Position numbers and translations under genes: made by a program
Assembly: GCA_905479075.1 (NCBI GenBank)
Contig: CAJQLA010000010.1
Location: forward strand, 62,001 to 126,000
Source of the DNA: an uncultured Gammaproteobacteria bacterium
GTDB lineage: Bacteria; Pseudomonadota; Gammaproteobacteria; Nitrosococcales; Methylophagaceae
Direction of reading: 5' to 3'
Length of the DNA: 64,000 nucleotides
The notes under the pieces: generated by a model
What the model saw: the letters and a program-made list of their open reading frames with translations, nothing else
Database searches by the model: none
What the model was told of the DNA's origin: nothing
Shown here: piece after piece, positions 8,996 to 16,144 of the stretch
How the letters are laid out: the number at the start of each line of letters is the position of its first letter
Position numbering within the stretch: position 1 is the first letter of the stretch

Positions 8996-9646
8996 TTAAA
9001 ATTCAAACTTAGCTTTTGGCTCAGCATTGATGATGTGTGGCATCACTGTTTCAAACACGGTTTTACTTTGCCATTCCCGTTCTGTGACACGATGGATAAG
9101 CTGGACGTTCATTGCTGGTGCTTCACCCACTGCTACCAACATTCGTCCACCCACATTTAATAAATTTAATAATTCATCGGGTGTGTTAACAAAGGCGGCT
9201 GTTGCGACAATTACATCAACGCGATCATCTAACTGCCAACCCTTTGAAGCATCACCAACCTGTAGCGAGATATTATTAAAAGCTGCTAAATTCTGTTGAG
9301 CTTGTGCTGATAATTCCGGGACAATTTCTACTGAAATGACTTGCTGTGCCAATTGGGCTATTAACACTGTTAGGTAGCCTGTACCTGTACCAATTTCAAG
9401 CACGACTTCATTCGGTTGGATATCTACTGCTTGCAGTATTTTCGCTTGCAATAGCGGTGGTAACATTGTCTGACCATACCCCATCGCTAACGCAGTATCT
9501 GCATAAGCTAATCCTACTAATTTCTCATCTACAAACGATGCACGATCAATCTCTCTTATTGCATCCAACACCCTAGTGTTGTCCACTTCATTAGGCCTTA
9601 CTTGCTGTTCCAACATATTAAACTGTGCAATTTCTTGTTGTTGCAT
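8996..9646 (-). CDS. pcm: Protein-L-isoaspartate O-methyltransferase
   Basis: This 216-residue SAM-dependent methyltransferase repairs isoaspartyl residues in damaged proteins. The AdoMet motif I is VLEIGTGTGYLTV (about residues 79-91). Upstream the family's substrate loop reads AMGYGQTMLPP, where canonical Pcm enzymes have the similar GxGQTIS. The T-to-M change suggests the divergent Pcm-like branch found beside tolC rather than the surE-linked enzyme. It is the first gene of the minus-strand run. Confidence 0.86.
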   Translation of the reverse strand: MQQQEIAQFNMLEQQVRPNEVDNTRVLDAIREIDRASFVDEKLVGLAYADTALAMGYGQTMLPPLLQAKILQAVDIQPNEVVLEIGTGTGYLTVLIAQLAQQVISVEIVPELSAQAQQNLAAFNNISLQVGDASKGWQLDDRVDVIVATAAFVNTPDELLNLLNVGGRMLVAVGEAPAMNVQLIHRVTEREWQSKTVFETVMPHIINAEPKAKFEF

Positions 9647-9743
9647 TATGTTCTACTCAATATAAACGGTATAGTAAACTCTCACTAAGGATAAGAGCTT
9701 TCATAAGGTGGTGCAAGCTAATCAGCCTTATAGGAGGATTATG

Positions 9744-10202
9744 ATGACTATTACAACATTAGCCGCTGGTTGTTTTTGGGGTGTAGAAGCCAAATTTCGA
9801 CAGCTTCCGGGCGTGTTATCAACCCGTGTTGGCTACACAGGTGGACACAGTGATAACCCTGATTATAAAACTGTTTGCACTGGCAGTACCGGTCACGCTG
9901 AAGCCATTGAGATAACATTCGACCCCGATATTATCAGCTTCTCAAATTTGTTAGCTTTTTTTTGGCAGATCCATGATCCAATGACATTAAACCGACAAGG
10001 GCCAGATATAGGTAGTCAATATCGTTCAGCTATTTTTTATCATGATGATGATCAAAAACGACAAGCTGAACTCAAAAAGAAACAGCTTAACGAAACGCAA
10101 CATTTTCCAAAACCTATCGTGACTGAGATTACGGCAGCATCACATTTTTACCCTGCCGAAGAGTACCACCAGTGCTATATCGAAAAGCAACGAGGAATGT
10201 AG
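9744..10202 (+). CDS. msrA: Peptide methionine sulfoxide reductase MsrA
   Basis: This 152-residue enzyme reduces methionine-S-sulfoxide. The catalytic GCFWGVE motif lies at residues 8-14 and GYTGG follows, with DPMTLNRQGPDIGSQYRSAIF further on, all MsrA hallmarks. The frame is open further upstream, but a perfect AGGAGG at 9732-9737 places the start at one of two adjacent ATGs. The second has the better spacing of six bases. The gene ends three bases before the convergent soxZ stop. Confidence 0.95.
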   Translation: MTITTLAAGCFWGVEAKFRQLPGVLSTRVGYTGGHSDNPDYKTVCTGSTGHAEAIEITFDPDIISFSNLLAFFWQIHDPMTLNRQGPDIGSQYRSAIFYHDDDQKRQAELKKKQLNETQHFPKPIVTEITAASHFYPAEEYHQCYIEKQRGM

Positions 10203-10205
10203 GAT

Positions 10206-10523
10206 TTAAGGAACTAAGATTTCAACCTCGCCCTTAGCGCCCGTGTTATCCACCCAGCGCACAGCAATTTTATCGCCTTGCTCGCCGCCCGCTAGTTGGA
10301 AAGAAAAATAAGGGTTAGTTGATGTTGCTGTGCCACATTTTATCGCGAGCACTTCGTCATCATTTCGCCAGCAACGAATATCCTGAATAAACTCTTGGGG
10401 AATTGGCTCCCCTAAGGCATCAACACCTTGTCCATTGTTCATTGGGTGGGCCAATAAAATTCGTATATGGGTATCGCCAGATTTTAGCTTTACCCGCATT
10501 CTATCTTCTATTGCCATCACCAC
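10206..10523 (-). CDS. soxZ: SoxZ-like sulfur-oxidation carrier subunit
   Basis: This 105-residue protein is clearly SoxZ-like, with HIRILLAHPMNNGQ near the N terminus and the immunoglobulin-like pattern with NPYFSFQL. SoxZ normally pairs with SoxY to carry thiosulfate-derived sulfur during periplasmic Sox oxidation. The GTG start overlaps the soxY TAG by one base (TAGTG), and a GGGGGAG Shine-Dalgarno sits inside the soxY end. No soxA, soxX or soxB is in the window. Its SoxY partner lacks the substrate cysteine (see next entry), so a classical sulfur-carrying role is doubtful. Confidence 0.85.
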   Translation of the reverse strand: MVMAIEDRMRVKLKSGDTHIRILLAHPMNNGQGVDALGEPIPQEFIQDIRCWRNDDEVLAIKCGTATSTNPYFSFQLAGGEQGDKIAVRWVDNTGAKGEVEILVP

Positions 10524-11011
10524 TATGCATCTCCCCCTATAACAACAGAGACAAAACGTTCTGTTTTATAAAGTACGCCATCAGCACGTGCTACAGCGAT
10601 AACAGATGAATCTTTGGCTATTTTAATGCGGGTTTTAAAGGGTAACTTAACAGCAGAGATTAAATCTAAACTCATCACCAAGGGATAGGGGTTGTTTTCT
10701 ACTAAAATAGCGATGCGTTCAATATTGTCCAATTCACTGTCAATTTGCACTGCAACTGAATCACCACTCACTGTCTTTTTGGGAGGCTTACCTGTAGTAA
10801 ATTTTAAGGTCTTAGTCGTGGCAATTTCGGCTTGCCCCATGATAGCCAATATCGCATCCTCTACCGCTTCGGCAGTAAAGGCATCACTTGGCCAATGGGC
10901 AAGTAATCGTTGTGGCAGAATCAAGCCGCTACCCGCTACCAGTGCTAGAGTAGAAGCAGAAAATGCTTTTCTTAATAACGCGCGGCGCTGTGGGTTAATA
11001 GTATCTGTCAT
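10523..11011 (-). CDS. soxY: SoxY-like carrier subunit lacking the C-terminal cysteine
   Basis: This 162-residue protein matches SoxY in length and order. It has a Tat-like signal (PQRRALLRKAF followed by a hydrophobic stretch ending LLA), then the SoxY beta-domain with NNPYPLVMSLDL. Canonical SoxY ends in GGCGG, where the cysteine carries the sulfur substrate. Here the protein ends VVIGGDA and contains no cysteine at all. The ATG overlaps the stop of the bepA-like gene (TGATG), so protease, SoxY and SoxZ are translationally coupled. A one-base slip in the G-run near the stop would join SoxY to SoxZ through GGRC; see findings. Confidence 0.85.
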   Translation of the reverse strand: MTDTINPQRRALLRKAFSASTLALVAGSGLILPQRLLAHWPSDAFTAEAVEDAILAIMGQAEIATTKTLKFTTGKPPKKTVSGDSVAVQIDSELDNIERIAILVENNPYPLVMSLDLISAVKLPFKTRIKIAKDSSVIAVARADGVLYKTERFVSVVIGGDA

Positions 11012-12459
11012 CACAATGCTTCATCTAACTCTTCTAGTTGTGTTTCAACCTCACGTAAACGTGAATTTAATTTAGCCAGTTGAAACTTATCACCACGAGC
11101 AAATTTTATAGCCAATTGTAATTGATCAACGGACTGTTTTAATCGACCTGCATTGTAATAGTACTCCGCTAACCAGCTATGTGCCTGACTATTATTGTCC
11201 ATATCACCATAGGCTTGTGCTAGTAATTTGTATACCTTCTGAGTCTGTCTGCCTAATTGGTATTGGTTTAACAATTTTTCTGTCGCCACTTTTGACTGCT
11301 TTGCTTGAAGTAATGCAATGACTTGCTTAATAGTAAGGGCATAATCTCGCGGATAAAGACGCTGATTTTTTTCATAGATTGCTAATGCCGTTTTTATATG
11401 GCCGCGTGATAATTCCATGTCAGCCAATGCCAACTGATAAGTTAAGCGTTCGCCATCATTGTCTATCAATTCTCGTAAAATGGATTTAGCCTGACTATAG
11501 TTACCGATAGCTGCCAAAGCCAAGCTGTAGCCATATTTTGTTGCCGTATTATTAACATTACTCCCCACCTCTATGGAGCCCGCATAGTATTGAATCAATT
11601 GGGTCAGGTTCGGCGTCGTCATCACCCTTAATTTTTCGCGGATTAAATAAAACTTTTGTCGATCAGATGGTTGGCGCTTTAGAGGATAAGTATTAGCTCG
11701 TCCTCTTGAATCAGCAATACGCGATGAAGTGACCGGATGAGAACGCAAAAATTCGGGAATTGATCTGCCAGTATGAAATTGATTAGCCTGTTGCAACCGC
11801 TCAAAAAAAGTCGGCATCGCATGTGCGTTAAAACCGGAGCGCACCAATGTCAGCATACCCATATTATCTGCTTCTCTTTCATTTGCACGGGTGAAATTGA
11901 GCTGTGCCTGTACACCACCCGCCTGTACTGCTGTGATTGCAGCTGCCCCCATTTCTGGGTCTGCTGCACCTAGGAGAAGAGCACCAATCATGGCTGCTGT
12001 CGTCGGCAAGCTAAGTTGTTTCTGTCTCTCAAAACTACGAATTAAATGGCGCTGAGTCACATGCGCAATCTCATGCGCCAAAACCGATGCTAACTCATCT
12101 TCCTCATGGCTAGTTAATAATAAACCACTATTCACGCCAATAAAGCCTCCCGGAGCAGCAAAAGCATTGACTCTGTTATCAGGCACCATGAAAAACTTAA
12201 AACTCAATTGAGGTGCATCACTGTTAGCAACGAGGCGTTCACCTAATTCGGATAAATAATCAGTTATCTCAGGATCATCAATCAAATCGACCGATTGTTG
12301 AAGCCGCCAATAGAAAGATTGTCCTATGCGGTATTCTTGGTATGGCGAGACTACAGAACCTGCACTATCCCCTATTTCAGGCAACTCTATTTCTGCCACA
12401 CTGGTCATATAAGGCCAGCTAAACAAAGTGAATATCGCAACAATAATAATCTTTTTCAT
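11011..12459 (-). CDS. bepA: M48 metalloprotease with TPR repeats (BepA/YfgC-like)
   Basis: This 482-residue periplasmic protease has a signal peptide (residues 1-22). An M48 domain carries the zinc motif HEIAH at residues 129-133, with the downstream third ligand region NEREADNMG. A C-terminal TPR array follows. BepA degrades or chaperones misassembled outer membrane beta-barrels such as LptD. I take the ATG at 12459, which gives a clean signal peptide, over a longer frame. It is first in an operon with soxY and soxZ, and diverges from tusA. In Pseudomonas a BepA homologue also sits beside a TusA-like gene. Confidence 0.9.
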   Translation of the reverse strand: MKKIIIVAIFTLFSWPYMTSVAEIELPEIGDSAGSVVSPYQEYRIGQSFYWRLQQSVDLIDDPEITDYLSELGERLVANSDAPQLSFKFFMVPDNRVNAFAAPGGFIGVNSGLLLTSHEEDELASVLAHEIAHVTQRHLIRSFERQKQLSLPTTAAMIGALLLGAADPEMGAAAITAVQAGGVQAQLNFTRANEREADNMGMLTLVRSGFNAHAMPTFFERLQQANQFHTGRSIPEFLRSHPVTSSRIADSRGRANTYPLKRQPSDRQKFYLIREKLRVMTTPNLTQLIQYYAGSIEVGSNVNNTATKYGYSLALAAIGNYSQAKSILRELIDNDGERLTYQLALADMELSRGHIKTALAIYEKNQRLYPRDYALTIKQVIALLQAKQSKVATEKLLNQYQLGRQTQKVYKLLAQAYGDMDNNSQAHSWLAEYYYNAGRLKQSVDQLQLAIKFARGDKFQLAKLNSRLREVETQLEELDEAL

Positions 12460-12564
12460 TGTGATTCTAGACATAGAGCAGATCAGCATGGTTCCACTGA
12501 GACAAATGTATTGGTTTCAGTTTATCATTACCTCAACCATGAGAAATTTAATTTTGAGGAAATA

Positions 12565-12801
12565 ATGTCAAACTTTGATGTCGAACTAGATGCATCTGGA
12601 CTGAACTGCCCATTGCCCGTGTTAAAAGCACGAAAAGCACTATCAAGTATGTCACCTGGTCAACGATTGTTATTAATTGCGACCGACAAGGGTGCTGAAA
12701 AAGATATTCCTGCCTTTTCAAATATCACAGGCAATCCCTTAATTGAGACTAGTGAAAAAGATGGCAAGCTACATTTCCTTATTGAGAAAGGTGAAGGCTG
12801 A
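12565..12801 (+). CDS. tusA: TusA-family sulfur carrier protein
   Basis: This 78-residue carrier has the signature LDASGLNCPLPVLKARKAL, where the CPxP cysteine (residue 13) bears a persulfide. TusA proteins relay sulfur to tRNA thiolation, molybdenum cofactor synthesis or dissimilatory sulfur oxidation. The start follows a GAGGA Shine-Dalgarno; a longer open frame upstream overlaps the divergent bepA and is not used. The stop overlaps the next start (TGATG). The pairing with a DsrE2-type protein is the arrangement seen in sulfur-metabolising bacteria. Confidence 0.92.
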   Translation: MSNFDVELDASGLNCPLPVLKARKALSSMSPGQRLLLIATDKGAEKDIPAFSNITGNPLIETSEKDGKLHFLIEKGEG

Positions 12802-13265
12802 TGACTAAGAAAGTCGCCATTATTGCCAGTAAAGGCACACTTGATAATGCATACCCACCATTTTTGCTCGCATCAACGGCTGCTGCATTGGGTTTTGAAG
12901 TTAAAATATTTTTTACTTTTTATGGCTTAACCTTACTGACCAAAGATCCCGATTTGAAAATCTCGCCTCTGGGCAATCCAGCCATGCCAATGCCTGTTCC
13001 TATTCCAAGTATTGTGCAAATTATTCCTGGCCTAGAATGGTTTGCAACCTGGATGATGAAACGAAAATTGAAGCAAAAAGGGGTTGCTAGCTGGCAAGAA
13101 CTTCGCGATATTTGCGTCGAATCAGAAGTCGAATTGATTGCATGCCAAATGACGGTAGATTTATTTGATTACAACAGTGAGGATTTTATCGATGGAATCA
13201 GTCCTGGTGGTGCGGCGACCTTCTTGGAATTTGCCAGCGAGGCAGATATCACACTCTATATTTAA
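12801..13265 (+). CDS. DsrE2-type DsrE/DsrF-like protein
   Basis: This 154-residue protein of the DsrE/DsrF/DrsH-like superfamily begins with VAIIASKGTLDNAYPPF. It has a hydrophobic stretch with Met/Pro-rich PAMPMPVPIP and a single conserved cysteine context ACQMTVDLF near residue 114. DsrE2 proteins are membrane-associated and partner with TusA and rhodanese in cytoplasmic sulfur transfer. It is translationally coupled to tusA. A rhodanese gene lies about 4 kb away rather than in the same operon. Confidence 0.85.
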   Translation: MTKKVAIIASKGTLDNAYPPFLLASTAAALGFEVKIFFTFYGLTLLTKDPDLKISPLGNPAMPMPVPIPSIVQIIPGLEWFATWMMKRKLKQKGVASWQELRDICVESEVELIACQMTVDLFDYNSEDFIDGISPGGAATFLEFASEADITLYI

Positions 13266-13294
13266 AATATCGAATAGCTATCTTATTAGCTAAA

Positions 13295-13371
13295 TGGTGC
13301 CCCCGGCGCGATTCGAACGCACGGCCTTCCCCTTAGGAGGGGGACGCTCTATCCAGCTGAGCTACGGGGGC
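13295..13371 (-). tRNA. tRNA-Arg (anticodon CCU), CCA encoded
   Basis: On the minus strand the sequence folds as a complete tRNA. The acceptor stem GCCCCCG pairs with CGGGGGC, the D arm is GCTC/GAGC and the anticodon arm is TCCCC-CTCCTAA-GGGGA. The T arm carries GTTCGAAT, and the 3' end is A-CCA. The CCU anticodon decodes AGG. Its 5' 44 bases are duplicated 2.7 kb away and form the integration core of the adjacent element. The present 5' half and promoter are therefore supplied by that element. A possible promoter upstream (TTGTTG, 15-base spacer, TACAAT) lies in the element DNA. Confidence 0.96.
13328..13371. repeat. Left attachment repeat (att core, copy 1, within tRNA-Arg)
   Basis: This 44-bp sequence is identical to 16057-16100. 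It covers the tRNA from its 5' end exactly to the last base of the 3' strand of the anticodon stem. The anticodon stem-loop (TCCCC/GGGGA around a 7-base loop) gives the symmetrical structure tyrosine recombinases cut. Confidence 0.9.
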
Positions 13372-13448
13372 TTATTAATTCAACCTATTGTATTTTTTAA
13401 TAATTAACAACAAACTATTCCTCAGTGTCAAACTAGAATTTTCATTAT

Positions 13449-13467
13449 TGTCACAATATTGTCACAC
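13449..13467. repeat. Putative left integrase arm site
   Basis: The 19-bp sequence TGTCACAATATTGTCACAC contains two TGTCACA copies 11 bases apart. It recurs with 17 of 19 matches at 15947-15965 near the other end. Its placement, 77 bases inside the left att repeat and just upstream of the integrase, fits an arm-type integrase binding site. Confidence 0.6.
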
Positions 13468-13470
13468 TAA

Positions 13471-13498
13471 AACCTAAATTACATACACATATTAGGTT
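13471..13498. promoter_or_regulatory. Inverted repeat before the integrase start
   Basis: AACCTAA and TTAGGTT form a perfect 7-bp inverted repeat with a 14-base AT-rich spacer, ending seven bases before the integrase ATG. It could be an operator for autoregulation or an excisionase site. No conventional Shine-Dalgarno sequence is visible here. Confidence 0.35.
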
Positions 13499-13505
13499 AA
13501 GTAAT

Positions 13506-14549
13506 ATGGCTACGATTAGGAAGAATGGAAACAGCTGGCAAGCTATTATACGTAGGAAAGGGTTCAAACAGCAAAGCAAAGCCTTTCCACTAAAGAGAGA
13601 TGTGATAGCTTGGGCTAGCGTAAAAGAATCAGAGCTAGTAAGAGAAACGTTTGTCGATAGTGCTACAGCTAACTCCACCAGCTTTGCTGACTGCCTAGAT
13701 AGATACGAGAAGGAACAAACAGAAGCAGGTAGGCGCTCTCTTAAACAATTAAAGTCTCAACTGAATATCATAAGAAAGTCTGACCTAGTAAAGCTATCTT
13801 TAGGCAATGTAAATCCTGTTGATATTGCTAAGTTTCAAAATCAAAGAACCGATTCAGGTATAAAGACCGCCACATATATCAAAGACCATAACCTCCTTCA
13901 CGCAATATTCGAGACCATACAGCGTAGCTGGGGCATTACTCTGCCAAAGGGAAACCCGGTTAAGCTAATATCAAAACCAAAGCATAAAGACCCCACGTCA
14001 AAAAACCGCAGGCTTCAAGAAGGTGAAGAGGATCTGATTTTGAACGAGTTAAACAAAGCCTCCTTTCAAACTGCCATCATTGTAAGGTTTGCACTAGCAA
14101 CAGGAATGAGGAGAGGTGAAGTACTAAATATCAGATTAAACGACTTAGACCTAAAGAACTCTACACTAACAATACCCGCAACTAAAACCGACTATCCTAG
14201 AGTGATACCTCTTACAAAGAATGCTCACAAAGCATTAGCCAAGCAATTTATCGCTATACTTAGGCAAACAGCAAAAAAATCAGAAGGTAGAAAGTCTATC
14301 GAGGACTACGAGCCTCTATCGCCCAAGCATAAGCTGAAAAAACATAAAAGTGCAGAATCTCCAAAACTATTCAATATTAAACCCGACTCCGTATCGAATG
14401 CGTTCAGGAAAGCCTGCAAGAAAGCAGATATTGAAAATTTAACTTTCCACGACCTCAGACATGAAGCTATAAGCAGATTGTTCGAAGCTGGCTTAGATAT
14501 GATGGAAGTTTCTACAATATCTGGGCATAAGAGTATAGCCTTTATTTGA
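13506..14549 (+). pseudogene. Tyrosine-recombinase integrase, truncated before the catalytic Tyr
   Basis: This 347-residue integrase has an N-terminal arm-binding-like segment, a SAM-like core-binding domain (about residues 55-155) and a catalytic domain. The latter shows the first Arg (ATGMRRGEVL), the HxxR box (HDLRHEA) and the following His in SGHKS. The frame stops four residues after GHKS, where the family needs roughly 20-50 more residues including the nucleophilic Tyr (usually xYxH). No other frame downstream restores it. Eight arginines are encoded by AGG, unlike neighbouring host genes. It lies immediately inside the att repeat and was presumably responsible for integration. Confidence 0.85.
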
Positions 14550-14748
14550 TATTAAAAAGTAGTTGTTATAAAAAAAGCCAAAACCATTCAAGGAGTTGGC
14601 TTCAAACTGTTACTTCCGATATTTTTGTTTTACATCACGTATCATACTCTAATTATTTTGCAAAAGCTTGGTTGTGTGGAAGTTTTTGGTATTGCCATTC
14701 ATTAGGGGTAGCGGTGTTTTGTCAGCAGACGTTTTAGGTAAAAAAACC

Positions 14749-15348
14749 ATGAAAGTTTTATGCTTGCTAGTAATGGCTTGCCTGGTAGGTTGTGCGACAA
14801 GCCCGCCATCTTCGATAGAAAACGCCTGCCAAATATTTTCTGAGAAAAAAGACTGGTACTCTGCGTCAAAAGAAGTTGAAAACAAATACAGCCTGCCAAT
14901 ACAAGTTCAATTAGCTATCATGCGACAGGAATCTAGTTTCAGGCATGATGCAGTGCCTCCTAGGCAAAGCTTCATAGGTATTCCTCTTTGGTGGCGAATA
15001 TCAAGTGCATACGGATATGCACAAGTACTAGATAAAACATGGGGCTGGTATAAGCAAAGCACCGGAAACTGGAGTGCAGATAGAGATGATTATGCTGACG
15101 CTGTTGATTTTATGGGTTGGTATGCAGACATATCGCAAAAAAAGCTTGGTATATCTAAGTGGGATGCCAACAATCAGTACTTAGCCTATCACGAGGGACA
15201 CGGGGGATGGGCGAGAAAAACATACACTAGGAAAGCATGGCTAATTGGTGTAGCCAAGAAAGTTGACAGCTATGCAAGCACATATGGAAGTCAGTTAAAA
15301 ACCTGCCGTAAAAAACTCAACGCCTCACTTTCTATATGGCCATTTTGA
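14749..15348 (+). CDS. Lytic transglycosylase SLT-domain lipoprotein
   Basis: This 199-residue protein has a lipoprotein signal with lipobox LVGC (Cys at residue 15). An SLT domain carries the catalytic Glu in IMRQESSF, then SSAYGYAQVLDKTW and YLAYHEGHGGW. It should cleave peptidoglycan glycan strands from the periplasmic face of a membrane. The ATG chosen gives the clean signal, while the frame also opens earlier at TTG. It is the only recognisable cargo of the tRNA-Arg element. Similar lipoproteins are common on proteobacterial chromosomes, so a phage lysis role is not implied. Confidence 0.85.
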   Translation: MKVLCLLVMACLVGCATSPPSSIENACQIFSEKKDWYSASKEVENKYSLPIQVQLAIMRQESSFRHDAVPPRQSFIGIPLWWRISSAYGYAQVLDKTWGWYKQSTGNWSADRDDYADAVDFMGWYADISQKKLGISKWDANNQYLAYHEGHGGWARKTYTRKAWLIGVAKKVDSYASTYGSQLKTCRKKLNASLSIWPF

Positions 15349-15601
15349 ATTACTTCCTGTAAGTTTAGGTTTTACTAGAAACGTTAATAAGCGACGATGG
15401 CAAGGTAAGCGCCACCTAAAATAAACGTTAATGTTTAGGCGGTAAAATTTGCCCTGTTCGGCACGACATTGGGGGTGGGGTGTATTATTACAGGCTCTTA
15501 GAAGATCACACAGGAGCGTGTACGACCTAGTTTTACTAGATTTAGAACAGCCAACCAATCCAAGCCAGGTTGAGTCTTTTGCACTTGCAATAACCGCCCT
15601 T
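15349..15601. other. Non-coding stretch inside the element with short repeats
   Basis: I see no supported gene here. AAACGTTAAT occurs twice in direct orientation (15379 and 15423). TTTTACTAGA also occurs twice (15370 and 15531). CCTAAA and TTTAGG form an inverted repeat around the second AAACGTTAAT. They may be protein-binding sites or remnants; no RNA family is recognised. Confidence 0.4.
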
Positions 15602-15751
15602 CTAGCTAGCTCTCGAGGTTTGCTTTAAGCTATCCAAGTCTCTCTTAACTGCATTAACTTCATCCCACATTATATCTTCCTCACTAAGCAAAGATTCTAG
15701 AGTCGATTCTAGTTCAGGTATCTCTTCTGAAATAACCGGTGGGGTTTTCAT
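15602..15751 (-). CDS. 49-residue acidic small protein in the element
   Basis: The frame encodes MKTPPVISEEIPELESTLES and continues as an acidic, probably helical peptide (EEDIMWDEV, DLDSLKQ). A strong AAAGGAGG Shine-Dalgarno sits nine bases upstream of the ATG, which is why I consider it real. It has no hydrophobic segment and no recognised domain. It lies antisense to the other element genes. It could be an element regulator or antitoxin-like protein, but nothing shows that directly. Confidence 0.5.
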   Translation of the reverse strand: MKTPPVISEEIPELESTLESLLSEEDIMWDEVNAVKRDLDSLKQTSRAS

Positions 15752-16056
15752 CACCCTATGCCTCCTTTGTAGCTTTTTGTTGGTAGTGAAATCAAGACAC
15801 AAACAAGCTCTTTTCCACGCAAAATATATTAACCAATAACAGCCTTCCTAATTCCATACTTTTTTGTGTACGGCAGGTACTATAACTTTGGAGTGGAGAA
15901 ATATCCCCCCCCGTCCCTACATTGCTTAGTCAAATTAAATAAACTCTGTCACAATCCTGTCACACCTACAAGCCAATTGGAATGGTGATAGATATTTAAA
16001 CGTAAAAGCTAAACATAGCAATAACGTGGGTTTAGGGGGATATATAATGGCGAAAA
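15752..16056. other. Gene-free right end of the element
   Basis: There is no supported coding sequence. The stretch holds the Shine-Dalgarno of the small gene, a run of eight C residues at 15905-15912 and the right arm-type repeat. It ends at the right att repeat. Confidence 0.5.
15947..15965. repeat. Putative right integrase arm site
   Basis: TGTCACAATCCTGTCACAC matches the block near the left end in 17 of 19 positions and in the same orientation. It lies 91 bases inside the right att repeat. Paired arms near both ends are typical of lambda-type integrase systems. Confidence 0.6.
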
Positions 16057-16100
16057 TCCCCTTAGGAGGGGGACGCTCTATCCAGCTGAGCTACGGGGGC
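16057..16100. repeat. Right attachment repeat (orphan 5' half of tRNA-Arg)
   Basis: This is a perfect 44-bp copy of the tRNA 5' half with no tRNA 3' half beside it. It is the original chromosomal 5' portion, displaced when the element inserted. It cannot form a tRNA on its own. Confidence 0.9.
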
Positions 16101-16128
16101 GAGATGGAGTATAACAGCGCTATGGCAA
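16101..16128 (-). promoter_or_regulatory. Displaced original tRNA-Arg promoter (-10 region)
   Basis: Reading the minus strand toward the orphan tRNA half, a good -10 box TATACT lies seven bases before the tRNA 5' end. The -35 is weak. This is probably the ancestral tRNA promoter, now driving only the half-tRNA and running into the element. Confidence 0.45.
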
Positions 16129-16144
16129 CTCATTAAGCGTAAGT

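Larger units (their letters stand above)
13328..16100. mobile_element. Small integrated element in tRNA-Arg(CCU), 2.7 kb, probably immobile
   Basis: The element is bounded by a perfect 44-bp direct repeat, one copy being the 5' half of the tRNA-Arg gene. It contains a tyrosine-recombinase gene next to the tRNA, a transglycosylase lipoprotein, a 49-codon gene and about 500 bases with no gene. Just inside each end lies a near-identical 19-bp block (TGTCACAATnnTGTCACAC), as expected for integrase arm sites. The integrase lacks its catalytic tyrosine region, so the element probably cannot excise by itself. AGG arginine codons are unusually frequent in its genes. Confidence 0.85.

Noticed and set aside
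10523..10540. Sequencing error hiding a GGCGG motif in SoxY
   Set aside because: Neither alternative frame gives GGCGG; one gives only GGRC and then enters soxZ, so the missing Cys is accepted provisionally and flagged.
12295..12564. N-terminal extension of TusA
   Set aside because: The longer frame overlaps the divergent bepA gene, and the Shine-Dalgarno supports the internal ATG.
14546..14737. Frameshifted C terminus of the integrase
   Set aside because: Its translation (ILKSSCYKKSQNHSRSW) has no xYxH motif in the expected position and does not resemble a recombinase C terminus.
15325..15558. Minus-strand ORF overlapping the transglycosylase end
   Set aside because: No recognisable domain or Shine-Dalgarno, and it crosses repeats and the end of the lipoprotein gene.
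13449..15965. CRISPR-like repeats
   Set aside because: Only two copies at each end with 2.5 kb between them; they fit integrase arm sites and there are no spacers or cas genes.
16057..16100. Second tRNA-Arg gene
   Set aside because: Only the 5' half is present and no 3' half follows, so it cannot fold as a tRNA; treated as the right att repeat.
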